Assembly: GCA_964374025.1 (NCBI GenBank)
Contig: CAYJWU010000014.1
Span: forward strand, 1 to 21,273
Source: JBASTI01 sp964374025
GTDB lineage: Bacteria > Patescibacteriota > Minisyncoccia > Spechtbacterales > HO2-43-30
DNA: 21,273 nucleotides
Reading direction: 5' to 3'
Shown piece after piece: positions 12,138 through 19,511 of the stretch. The position numbers and the translations under genes were made by a program. Position 1 is the first letter of the stretch. Every line of letters starts with the position of its first letter. The notes beneath the pieces are model-generated. The model saw only the letters and a program-made list of their open reading frames with translations, did not search any database and was not told where the DNA came from.

Positions 12138-14395
12138 TTACTTGGGCCACTTTTCTACGAGCAGCATTGTTTTTTTCCTGAGTGGCAAGTTTTGGTAAAT
12201 TTTTTCTGTGATAAACGGAATAAATGGATGAAGAAGTTTCAGTGTTTCCGCGAGCACATAGAGAAGAACCTCTTCGTTTTTTTGCTTCTTGGTCTGTTCT
12301 ATATATACATCCGCGAAATCGTGCCAGACAAAGTCGTAGAGAGTGTGCGCGGCATGGCCGAATTGGTAGCTCTCGATATATTTATCTACGGATTTTATGG
12401 TCTTTTTGAGTTGCGAAAGTATTTTTTTGTCACTTTTTGTTTTGGGTTTTGCGATTTGTGATTTATGGTCTGGGGCTTGGAGCATTACGAACCTGCTTAT
12501 ATTCCATATTTTATTGCAGAACTTCCTCCCCGCCACTATGTGTTCTTCCGCGAAGCGAATGTCTTGTCCTCCCATTGCTTGATATATCATACCAAAACGA
12601 GTGGCGTCCGCGCCATATTTTTCGATAAGCAGAAGCGGATCAACGCCCGTGCCGAGAGATTTGCTCATGCGTTGGCCATCTTTGGCAAGAACAGTCGCGT
12701 GGATAATTACATCGCTAAACGGTTTTTTGCCAAGAAACTCGTAAGAGGAAAAAATCATTCTTGCTACCCATAAATTGATTATACCACGATCGGTTATCAT
12801 TACATCTGTGGGGTAAAAGGTTTTTAAATCCTTAGTTTTTTTAGGAAATCCGAGAGTCGCGAAGGGCCAAAGCGCGCTTGAGAACCATGTGTCCAGCACG
12901 TCCTCGACTCCTTCTATGGGTATTTTATGCCCCCACCAAAGCTGCCGCGAAATATTCCAATCTTTAATATTTTTTAGCCAATCCAGATAAATTTTTTCCC
13001 AGCGCTTCGGAATAAATTTTACCTCTCCGCTTTTGACGGCCCTTATCGCGGTTTTGGCAAGGTCGTCCATCTTAAGAAACCATTGTTCGCTCGCAAGCGG
13101 CTCAATTGTGGAGTTGCATCTGTAGCAGTGGGGGACTTGATGGGTGAAATCTCCTTCTTTTTCAAGCAAACCTTGCGCGCGAATCTCCCCGATAACTTTT
13201 TCGCGGCACTCTCTTACATTGAGGCCGTTGCATATTGCTCCCGCCTCTTTGGTCATTCGGCCCCTCTCGTTTATTATTTTATACTGCGCTAACTTATGCC
13301 TTTGCACTATTTCCCAGTCGTTAAAATCGTGCAGAGGCGTTACCTTCACCGCGCCTGTGCCAAATTTGGGGTCAACTGCCTCGTCGGCAATTATTGGAAT
13401 TTCCCGATTTTGTATGGGCAGAATAACAGTTTGGCCGATTAAATCTTTATATCGTTCATCCTTGGGATTTACAGCCACGGCCGCGTCCCCAAGCATGGTT
13501 TCGGGGCGAGTTGTGGCGACAACGACGAAATTATTTCCTGACTTACTACCACCCCCTCGTTCCCCCCCTCCTTCGTAAGGAGGGGGATGGGGGGAGGTTG
13601 TGTTTTTTATAGGATATTTTATATGCCAAAGCTTCCCCTGTTCTTCTTTATACTCCAATTCAAGATNNNNNNNNNNNNNNNNNNNNNNNNNNNNNNNNNN
13701 NNNNNNNNNNNNNNNNNNNNNNNNNNNNNNNNNNNNNNNNNNNNNNNNNNNNNNNNNNNNNNNNNNGGATATTTTATATGCCAAAGCTTCCCCTGTTCTT
13801 CTTTATACTCCAATTCAAGATCCGATATCGATGTCCCGCATCGCACGCACCAGTTTACAACCCTCAATCCCTTATAGATCCAACCCTTTTTGTAGTAATG
13901 TTCAAATGCCGTCTCCACTGCCGTCATGTAATCCTTGTCCATTGTAAAGCGCGTCCTCGACCAGTCGCAGGAGTTTCCGAGTTTCTTCATCTGGCCAAGG
14001 ATTATATTTCCGTATTGTTCCTTCCACTTCCAAACTTCCTCCACGAATTTTTCCCGGCCGAGGTCAAAACGCGTCTTCCCTTCCTTCTTCAGCTTTTGCT
14101 CAACTTTGTTTTGAGTCGCGATTCCGGCATGATCCGTCCCCGGCAACCAAAGAGTTTTATATCCCCCCATCCGTTTCTTGCGGATTATAATATCGTGAGT
14201 TATATGTTGAAGCGTATGCCCCATATGGAGCTCCCCAGTCACATTTGGCGGGGGAATAACAATCGTAAACGGCTTCTTATGCCGCTTGGGAAGCTTATCG
14301 GGATTAAAAAACCCACTCTTTAGCCAGAGGTTATAAATTTTTTGTTCAGTGGCCTTCGGGTCGTAGGCCTTGGGAAGCCGTTGCCGCTTGGACAT
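12138..14395 (-). CDS. valS: Valine--tRNA ligase (ValS), split by an artificial gap
   Basis: ValS charges tRNA-Val. The two parts lie in different frames because of 100 Ns flanked by a 55-bp duplicate. Deleting 155 bp restores one frame of about 700 aa. Visible motifs are PPPNVTGELHMGH (HIGH motif, His57/His60), WLPGTDHAG, the editing-domain signature ATTRPETMLGD, ISRQLWWGH, EDVLDTWFSSALWPF and GQRMSKSLG (KMSKS variant RMSKS, 12657-12671). It is shorter than the usual 850-950 aa. The insert between WWGH and EDVLDTWFSS is almost absent, and the protein ends soon after the anticodon-binding helices (LLHPFIPFITEKIYQ) without the C-terminal coiled coil. A palindromic repeat adds about 24 residues before ATTRPET. 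I prefer ATG 14395 (MSKRQRLPKAYDP) over 14419. No SD site is seen. Confidence 0.9.
13547..13605. repeat. GC-rich palindromic repeat inside valS
   Basis: CCCCCTCCTT (13564-13573) and AAGGAGGGGG (13577-13586) are perfect inverted arms around CGT, flanked by further C-rich and G-rich tracts. Read on the minus strand, the element is in frame and encodes a Pro/Gly-rich stretch (SPHPPPYEGGGERGGGS) that has no counterpart in ordinary ValS. Confidence 0.75.
13612..13666. repeat. 55-bp duplicate, left of the gap
   Basis: Identical to 13767-13821. It ends exactly at the first N. Confidence 0.95.
13667..13766. other. Scaffold gap of exactly 100 Ns
   Basis: The run of 100 Ns is a default scaffold spacer rather than a measured distance. 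It lies in valS between two copies of the same 55-bp sequence. Confidence 0.97.
13767..13821. repeat. 55-bp duplicate, right of the gap
   Basis: Identical to 13612-13666. It starts exactly after the last N. An overlap of this fixed length at contig ends is what a de Bruijn assembler leaves. Confidence 0.95.
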
Positions 14396-14434
14396 ACATA
14401 TTATTATTACACCAAACACTTTTGATAAAAAGTC

Positions 14435-14463
14435 TTGACAAAATTAAGTATATTTGCTAAGCT
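14435..14463 (+). promoter_or_regulatory. Promoter of the 14512 gene
   Basis: TTGACA (14435-14440), a 17-base spacer, then TAAGCT (14458-14463). The -35 box is perfect and the -10 box is weaker. Confidence 0.6.
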
Positions 14464-14490
14464 AAACAAGCAATTTCGGCAAGAATAAGA

Positions 14491-14503
14491 AAAGGAGGTA
14501 ATC
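14491..14503 (+). promoter_or_regulatory. Extended Shine-Dalgarno sequence
   Basis: AAAGGAGGTAATC matches the complement of a typical 16S 3' end (AAAGGAGGTGATC) with one difference. AGGAGG is 13 bases from ATG 14512, rather far, but no closer in-frame start exists. Confidence 0.65.
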
Positions 14504-14511
14504 GATTAGTT

Positions 14512-14940
14512 ATGACAAAGAATCGAATGTTGCGCACACTGAACACGAGAAGATTTATGGTGGGGATTTTGCTCTTTAACTTTCTTGTGTGGGGATTTGT
14601 TTACTTTAGTTGGGGAGTTAGTCCGGGGTTGGACCGGGCAGCATATGATCGCGGCGAAGAAGTGCACACAATCGATTTGAAGTATTTCGGTCCAAAGACG
14701 CATGGGCCTTACGAAAGCTCTATTCTAGAGCGTATGACTTTTGAGACGCAAGACGGAAGGCGTTTGTCGCCAGAGGAAGCTGTGCAGGTTATCAACCCTG
14801 CGCTTAACCCCTATGTGAAAGATGGAAAAGTTTATCTCCATACGCCAGCAAAGACTGAGTGGGGCTGGCACTTTTATCATCTGGATCCAAGCCCTGTAAG
14901 TACAACTATTGCGAAACTTCACCGTTTTGTGCTTGACTAA
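14512..14940 (+). CDS. Membrane-anchored hypothetical protein
   Basis: This 142-aa protein has a basic N-terminus (MTKNRMLRTLNTRR), one membrane helix (about 16-38) and a short extracytoplasmic domain of about 100 residues. I recognise no family. The soluble part includes RLSPEEAVQVINPALNPYVKDGKVYLHTP and an aromatic, His-containing stretch (EWGWHFYHLDPSP). It is a single-gene unit with its own promoter, a near-perfect SD site and a terminator, the same arrangement as the unrelated membrane-anchored protein at 9015. Confidence 0.75.
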   Translation: MTKNRMLRTLNTRRFMVGILLFNFLVWGFVYFSWGVSPGLDRAAYDRGEEVHTIDLKYFGPKTHGPYESSILERMTFETQDGRRLSPEEAVQVINPALNPYVKDGKVYLHTPAKTEWGWHFYHLDPSPVSTTIAKLHRFVLD

Positions 14941-15033
14941 CAAATACTTTTTACAAAGATGAAAATCGCAAGATTCCTAACAAGCGATGAGCCGCTTATC
15001 AATGTTCAATGATGAGCACCGAACACTCGTTCA

Positions 15034-15066
15034 CTCGTTTCCTGATGGAGACGAGTTTTTATTTAT
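15034..15066 (+). terminator. Intrinsic terminator after the 14512 gene
   Basis: CTCGTTTCC (15034-15042), loop TGAT, GGAGACGAG (15047-15055), a 9-bp stem with one T-G pair, then TTTTTATTTATTT. Confidence 0.85.
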
Positions 15067-15160
15067 TTAATTTTTAAATTTCCGTCGGCTTTTAAAGATT
15101 TCCATCTAGTTAATGTCGCTTTGTTTCTTCTAAAATACGCTGCCGCGGCGATCATGGCGG
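15063..15160 (-). pseudogene. Decayed second copy of the tsaD 3' end
   Basis: Read on the minus strand, this stretch translates as AMIAAAAYFRRNKATLTRW, then KSLKADGNLKIK and a stop, nearly the same as the last 31 residues of intact TsaD (AMIAAAAYFRKNKATLTRW, then RTLRANGNLKIS). The two DNA copies align without gaps over about 97 bp with roughly 21 differences (about 78 percent identity). Similarity begins abruptly at the AMIA codons; the sequence further upstream (PPKIKP) is unrelated to TsaD. It lies 480 bp beyond the true tsaD stop in the same orientation, with the nucleotidyltransferase gene between them. Confidence 0.85.
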
Positions 15161-15181
15161 GTTTTATTTTTGGCGGATGTA

Positions 15182-15190
15182 TGCTACTAT
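15182..15190 (+). promoter_or_regulatory. Extended -10 element for a leaderless nucleotidyltransferase gene
   Basis: TGC followed by TACTAT (15185-15190). ATG 15198 is 7 bases downstream, where transcription would start. No SD sequence is present. Confidence 0.45.
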
Positions 15191-15197
15191 GGCGTTA

Positions 15198-15620
15198 ATG
15201 AAAAACATTTTTGATAAAAAACGGCTAGAGCAACTGGGAGGTATTGCTAAAAAATATCGCATCGTGGATGTATATATTTTTGGTTCGCGGATTGACGGAT
15301 TTGCAAGAGAGGATAGCGACTTAGATATTGGAGTTCGGTTTACGAACGGACTTCCTGGTGGCGGCGCGATAGGTAAAATTTATGGGAATTTAGCATCTGA
15401 AATTCAATCTCTAATCAAAAAGTACAAGATAGATTTGGTTCTCATAGATGAAGCCCCGCTCCATTTTCAGTACAAAATCATCACTAAGGGCAAGCTGATA
15501 TTTAGCGACGATATAGAGGACTCTTATAACTTTGTGGAATCGGTGGCAAACAAGTACCGCGATTATAAATACTTTATAGACGACTTTTTTGAGGGCATTA
15601 GAGTCGCTCCTATTTCTTGA
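15198..15620 (+). CDS. Small MNT-type nucleotidyltransferase domain protein
   Basis: This 140-aa protein has the minimal nucleotidyltransferase signature: VYIFGSRIDGFAREDSDLDIGV, with Gly29-Ser30 and metal-binding Asp41 and Asp43, and a later KIDLVLIDEAPLHF strand that can supply the third acidic residue. Such MntA-like proteins usually pair with a HEPN toxin and AMPylate it, but no HEPN gene adjoins this one, so it is either an orphan antitoxin or has another role. I chose ATG 15198 over 15177 because of the -10 spacing and the lack of similarity in the extra seven residues. It is flanked on both sides by tsaD 3'-end sequence, which suggests it arrived by insertion. Confidence 0.8.
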   Translation: MKNIFDKKRLEQLGGIAKKYRIVDVYIFGSRIDGFAREDSDLDIGVRFTNGLPGGGAIGKIYGNLASEIQSLIKKYKIDLVLIDEAPLHFQYKIITKGKLIFSDDIEDSYNFVESVANKYRDYKYFIDDFFEGIRVAPIS

Positions 15621-15639
15621 AGAAAGATAATAATTTTAG

Positions 15640-16743
15640 TTAGCTAATTTTTAAGTTTCCATTGGCGCGCAGGGTTCTCCATCTGGTTAGGGTCGCTTTA
15701 TTTTTCCTAAAATACGCCGCCGCGGCGATCATAGCGGCGTTGTCGGTGGCTAATTGACGAGCTGGTAGCTTATAGCTTATAGCTTTTAGTTCCCCCATTT
15801 TTTCTAGTTGTTTTATTTTTTGACCAAGCTGTTTGCGCAGTTCTTCGTTTGCGGCGACGCCGCCAGCGAGCATTACAGTTTTTGCGTTGTATTCCTTCGC
15901 GGCTCTCATAGTTTTTGAGATTAAAACATCAACTACGGCGTGCTCGAAAGAAGCTGCGATATCTCTTTTTGTTTTTAGATTAATTTTACTTAACTTACTC
16001 TCCGTAATATTTGCATTCAAATCTAAGCCCAGTATTTTTTTTATTTTATACAAAACCGCGGTTTTAAGCCCCGAGAAACTGAAATTATAGTCACCCGAAT
16101 TGAGCATGGGGCGTGGAAAAGCGAAGGCGCTTGGGTTGCCTTGTTTCGCGATCCTTGCGATTTCCGGTCCTCCGGGGAAGCCGAGACCAAGAAGCCGCGC
16201 GACTTTATCAAATCCTTCTCCCGCCGCGTCATCAACAGTTTCACCAAGCAGTTTGTATTTCAAAATGTCTTTAACTAAAATAAGCTGTGTATGCCCGCCG
16301 GAGACAGCAAGCGCTATAGAAGGAAACTCTACTTTTTCCTTCTGTAGAAAATTGGCAGCTATATGACCCTCCATATGATCTACGCCAAGCAGTGGAGTAC
16401 TCCACCAATAAGAGAGCGCTCGTGCAAAATTCACCCCAGCCCAAAGAGCCGGCTCAAGGCCGGGGCCGTGCGTTACGGCAATGAGATCAATCTTAGGTTT
16501 TTTAACTTCAGACATGCCGGCTTCTCTCAATGCCCCTTTGAGCACTGGCAGCAGATTTTCCTGATGCGCTCGCTTTGCAAGCGACGGCACCACCCCTCCA
16601 TACTTCTTGTGTATTTTTGTCTGGGAGGACACGATGTTAGAAAGCACGTGAAAACGGGGGATTTTGCTGCTCCTTACGGGTCTCGCGTCTAGTATAGCTA
16701 CGCATGTGTCGTCGCAGGACGTTTCAATGGCTAAAATTTTCAT
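15640..16743 (-). CDS. tsaD: tRNA N6-adenosine threonylcarbamoyltransferase TsaD
   Basis: TsaD transfers threonylcarbamoyl to A37 of ANN-decoding tRNAs together with TsaB and TsaE. The 367-aa protein shows ETSCDDTCVAIL at the N-terminus, YGGVVPSLAKRAHQENL, THGPGLEPALWAGVNFA, the metal-binding HMEGH (His123, His127), VSGGHTQLILV, FSFSGLKTAV, GGVAANEELR and ATDNAAMIAAAAYF. A heptamer repeat adds residues (ELKAISYKLPAR) just before ATDNAAM. I chose ATG 16743 because it begins the conserved MKILAIETSCD; the frame is open further upstream only through promoter sequence. No SD site is seen. tRNA-Glu lies divergently upstream. Confidence 0.95.
   Translation of the reverse strand: MKILAIETSCDDTCVAILDARPVRSSKIPRFHVLSNIVSSQTKIHKKYGGVVPSLAKRAHQENLLPVLKGALREAGMSEVKKPKIDLIAVTHGPGLEPALWAGVNFARALSYWWSTPLLGVDHMEGHIAANFLQKEKVEFPSIALAVSGGHTQLILVKDILKYKLLGETVDDAAGEGFDKVARLLGLGFPGGPEIARIAKQGNPSAFAFPRPMLNSGDYNFSFSGLKTAVLYKIKKILGLDLNANITESKLSKINLKTKRDIAASFEHAVVDVLISKTMRAAKEYNAKTVMLAGGVAANEELRKQLGQKIKQLEKMGELKAISYKLPARQLATDNAAMIAAAAYFRKNKATLTRWRTLRANGNLKIS
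15766..15786. repeat. Heptamer repeat inside tsaD
   Basis: Three 7-base units on the plus strand (TAGCTTA, TAGCTTA, TAGCTTT). On the coding strand they encode part of KAISYKL, immediately before the conserved metal-binding ATDNAAM segment. Confidence 0.65.
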
Positions 16744-16804
16744 GATATAGCCAGCATAAGCCAAATCTTGTCTTTTTTCAAGTAATATGGCAAAATATAG
16801 GCAC

Positions 16805-16876
16805 GGCGCCATCGTCTAGTGGTTAGGACGCTGCCCTTTCACGGCGGTAACCGGGGTTCGACTCCCCGTGGCGCTA
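16805..16876 (+). tRNA. tRNA-Glu (anticodon UUC)
   Basis: Full cloverleaf: acceptor GGCGCCA with TGGCGCT (first pair G-T), D arm with TAGTGGTTAGGA, anticodon stem CTGCC/GGCGG around loop CTTTCAC (anticodon TTC), and T arm CGGGG-TTCGACT-CCCCG. The discriminator base is A and CCA is not encoded. Confidence 0.95.
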
Positions 16877-16898
16877 CTATTTCTACACTTGTCGAGTT

Positions 16899-16928
16899 GT
16901 CTAGTTATTGTCTGTCTAGTTATTGTCT
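16899..16928 (+). repeat. Two tandem 15-bp repeats downstream of tRNA-Glu
   Basis: GTCTAGTTATTGTCT occurs twice without a gap, preceded by a related partial GTCGAGTT. The second copy supplies the TTGTCT used as the -35 box of the next gene. Confidence 0.8.
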
Positions 16929-16951
16929 TTTAAAATAATATTTGGTAATAT
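16923..16951 (+). promoter_or_regulatory. Promoter of the 16988 gene, extended -10
   Basis: TTGTCT (16923-16928), a 17-base spacer ending in TGG, then TAATAT (16946-16951). Confidence 0.6.
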
Positions 16952-16987
16952 AAAAATATCGCATGTTCTTTTTATGGGAGGTGATTT

Positions 16988-17221
16988 ATGGACTGCAATG
17001 GTTCGCAGAGAATAGTTCGGCAGCTACATGATGCGAGCGAGATAAAAAAAGTAGGCGAAGCCCATATGGAGCTTTCGTTAGAACACTTGGGTGTTTGTAA
17101 GAAATGCCAATCTTGGTTTAGTCAGAATATGTGTCCGAAGATGCAAAATGAAATGGGCGAAGACGCTCGTATGATGCATGGAACGCTGCACGCCGAATGG
17201 AGCGAATGTCCGCACCTTTAA
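16988..17221 (+). CDS. Small cysteine-containing hypothetical protein
   Basis: This is a 77-aa soluble protein with five cysteines. The pattern C-x2-C (GVCKKCQSW), then MCPKM, then CPH near the C-terminus, together with several histidines, suggests a small zinc-binding module, though no named zinc-finger family is evident. GGGAGGTGAT just before the ATG is an excellent ribosome site; the gene also has a good promoter and a strong terminator. Function is unknown. Confidence 0.75.
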   Translation: MDCNGSQRIVRQLHDASEIKKVGEAHMELSLEHLGVCKKCQSWFSQNMCPKMQNEMGEDARMMHGTLHAEWSECPHL

Positions 17222-17230
17222 TGTCGGACA

Positions 17231-17255
17231 GGCGAGGAGTCATCCTCGCCTTTTT
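17231..17255 (+). terminator. Intrinsic terminator after the 16988 gene
   Basis: GGCGAGGA (17231-17238), loop GTCA, TCCTCGCC (17243-17250), then TTTTT. Confidence 0.9.
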
Positions 17256-17271
17256 AGTTTATTTTGGCGTT

Positions 17272-17306
17272 AAAAATAAAAAAATCCACGCGCCTGCGTG
17301 GATTTT
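17272..17306 (-). terminator. Intrinsic terminator of ftsH
   Basis: AAAATCCACGC (17281-17291) and GCGTGGATTTT (17296-17306) form an 11-bp stem. On the minus strand it is followed by a T-rich run. It lies just past the ftsH stop. Confidence 0.85.
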
Positions 17307-17317
17307 AAATGTATGCG

Positions 17318-19339
17318 TTATTTGGAAGCGGGGATGGGCTCTTCCAGTAGTTTTCGCAGATCGTCGCCTTGAATAGTTTCGGCATCTATCAGCCTTTCCA
17401 CCATATATTCAAATCTCCCCCCTTCTTTTATTAGGATTTGCTTGGCCAGTTCTTTGGCCCCATTTGTTAACTTTTTTACGGCTTCATCCACAAGCACTGC
17501 GGTAGCCGGAGAAAAATCAGCTTCTCCCATGTTGCTTCCTTCAAGAAACCGGAGATGGGGCCCCTTGCCAAAAGTTCTAAACCCCAACGCTTCGTGGTCT
17601 CCCATTCCCCATTTGGCAATCATGAGTTGGGCAAGATTAGTCATATATTCCAAATCCCCTGAGGCGCCCGCGCTTACGTCTCCTTCGAAGTAAATTTCCT
17701 CCGCCACGTATCCGCCGGCAAAAAGCGCAAGTCGCGCATTGTAGTAACTCTTGGGCTTGGCCAAGCTTTCGTCATGAAGCGTTTTGACATGGCCTCCTGT
17801 GTGGGAGCGCTGTACAACAGAAATCTTGTGGACCGGCTCGCCCCCTTTATTTTCTTGTACATAGGCAACCAGGGCATGACCCGCCTCATGTACAGCAAAA
17901 CGACGCTTGTCTTTTTTTGACATCGGGGTTTTCTTTTGGCCCCCGAAGGTCACCTTATCAATGGAATTTTCTAAATCTTTCATGGTGATTTCCGCTGATT
18001 TTTCCTCTTCTTCGCCAAGGCGCAAATCAGCAATAATGTGCGCTTCATTCACAAGATTTTCCAAGTCCGCTCCGGAGAAGCCGGGGGTTTGTTTGGCAAT
18101 AATTTCAAGATTTGCATCACTTGATAAGCTACGCGATTTTGTATGGACATTTAAAATCGCAACCCGGTCGTTAAAGTCGGGTAAATCTACCAGAACTTCA
18201 AGATCAAAGCGTCCAGGCCTTTTGAGCGCCTTGTCAAGCAGTTCTGGCATATTTGTAGCGCCGATGACAAGCACGCCAGTTTCTTTATCAAATCCGTCCA
18301 TCTGGTTCAGAAGTTCGCCGAGCGTGGTCTCGCCCTCTCTGTCGCCGCTGGTTCCCAGTCCCCCGGTCCTCTTGCGTCCCACTGCTTCTATTTCATCAAT
18401 AAAAACTATACACGGCGCCAGTTTTTTTGCTTTATTAAATAAGTCCCTTACCCGCGCGGCGCCCACACCCACAAACATTTCCACAAATTCTGTACCAGAA
18501 GCTTCAAGAAACGGAACGCCTGCCTCATTGGCCATGGCACGGGCAAGCAATGTCTTGCCAGTGCCGGGCGGCCCCACCAAAAGTATGCCTTTTCTAATTC
18601 TTGGAGACAAGCGTTTGCCTATAGCCCCTAATCTGACAAATCTCTTTGCACGCCTTAGAAGGCGTATGGTAATCTCAAGTTCCTCTTTTGCCTCTCTGAC
18701 CCCTCCGGCATCCGCGAACAGTGTTTTATTTTTTATGGCGCGCTCTTTTCGTGTTCGTAAAAATTTTTTGCTTCCGCTCATCGGACCGCGCCAGAACATC
18801 CAAATAAAGAGCGACGCGATAACAAGCACCATCAGTATACCTAAGATGCCGGGACCGGATTTTATAAAGGAAAGAATTTTGGGCTGTGAGGGGTCCGGTA
18901 TGCCTTGCACATTGTTAGTTTTTACGCCGTTGGCAGAGGCCCATGATTCTAGGCGCCCAACAGCTACTTTTCTTGGGCTGGTCTTGAAAAATTGCGCTTT
19001 TCCCGCGATGTCAAAACTATATCTGCCTACTAGGTTCACGGTGTCAGAGTCCTTTGGATCTGCTTGCGTGACAATCCAAGCGACCTGGCCTTTTGTCACA
19101 TATCCATCCATCTGATCGCCGGAGTCTATCCTTTCCGCTCTTTTGAAAAGCACACGAAAGTCCTGTGGCGTTATTTGTTTTACGTCTTTGTGCTCTAATC
19201 CGGCAATTATTTTTTTCTCTTGATCCGCCTTGGATTTTTGGTTCAAGTACCAGAGGCTGCCAGCTGTAATTAGAAGAACAACGGCAGTAAGCAAAAGAAT
19301 TCCCGGCACTGTCTTTAGAAATTTCAGTTTATCCTTCAT
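17318..19339 (-). CDS. ftsH: ATP-dependent zinc metalloprotease FtsH
   Basis: FtsH is a hexameric membrane AAA+ protease for membrane and short-lived proteins. The 673-aa protein has the canonical layout: helix 1 (about 11-31), an extracytoplasmic domain, helix 2 (about 165-184), Walker A GPPGTGKT (256-263), Walker B IVFIDEIEAVG, SRH GATNMPELLDKALKRPGRFD, and the protease domain with HEAGH (484-488) and the third zinc ligand Asp562 in SAGASGDLEYMT. All key residues are intact. GAGGTGAT 7 bases before the ATG supports the start. A weak promoter may lie at 19400-19426 (TTGATT, 15-base spacer, TATAAA on the minus strand). The FtsH-like protein at 88 is a clear contrast. Confidence 0.97.
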   Translation of the reverse strand: MKDKLKFLKTVPGILLLTAVVLLITAGSLWYLNQKSKADQEKKIIAGLEHKDVKQITPQDFRVLFKRAERIDSGDQMDGYVTKGQVAWIVTQADPKDSDTVNLVGRYSFDIAGKAQFFKTSPRKVAVGRLESWASANGVKTNNVQGIPDPSQPKILSFIKSGPGILGILMVLVIASLFIWMFWRGPMSGSKKFLRTRKERAIKNKTLFADAGGVREAKEELEITIRLLRRAKRFVRLGAIGKRLSPRIRKGILLVGPPGTGKTLLARAMANEAGVPFLEASGTEFVEMFVGVGAARVRDLFNKAKKLAPCIVFIDEIEAVGRKRTGGLGTSGDREGETTLGELLNQMDGFDKETGVLVIGATNMPELLDKALKRPGRFDLEVLVDLPDFNDRVAILNVHTKSRSLSSDANLEIIAKQTPGFSGADLENLVNEAHIIADLRLGEEEEKSAEITMKDLENSIDKVTFGGQKKTPMSKKDKRRFAVHEAGHALVAYVQENKGGEPVHKISVVQRSHTGGHVKTLHDESLAKPKSYYNARLALFAGGYVAEEIYFEGDVSAGASGDLEYMTNLAQLMIAKWGMGDHEALGFRTFGKGPHLRFLEGSNMGEADFSPATAVLVDEAVKKLTNGAKELAKQILIKEGGRFEYMVERLIDAETIQGDDLRKLLEEPIPASK

Positions 19340-19433
19340 GTTTTATCACCTCGAGCATTTCGGATTTGCAGCCTTTTTCAGTTTTTAATGAGCAGGCCTT
19401 TTATAGTAGAACGAAAAAGCAATCAAGTATATC

Positions 19434-19462
19434 TTGTGATGCCGCAGATTTTATGGTATTGT
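19434..19462 (+). promoter_or_regulatory. Promoter of uppS, extended -10
   Basis: TTGTGA (19434-19439), a 17-base spacer ending in TGG, then TATTGT (19457-19462). The TGGTATTGT string is identical to that in the promoter at 8962-8970. Confidence 0.65.
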
Positions 19463-19511
19463 GCCGCATAGGTCATTTAGCTAGGCAGTACTTTAATAAA
19501 CAGGAGATAAT

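Noticed and set aside
12345..12380. A tRNA-like string (GGCCGAATTGGTAGCTCTC) inside valS
   Set aside because: It resembles a tRNA D-arm, but no acceptor, anticodon or T arm follows, and it lies within conserved valS coding sequence on the other strand.
17907..19115. A 402-codon open frame opposite ftsH
   Set aside because: It is antisense to strongly conserved ftsH and is Ser/Pro/Arg-rich, as expected of a shadow frame.
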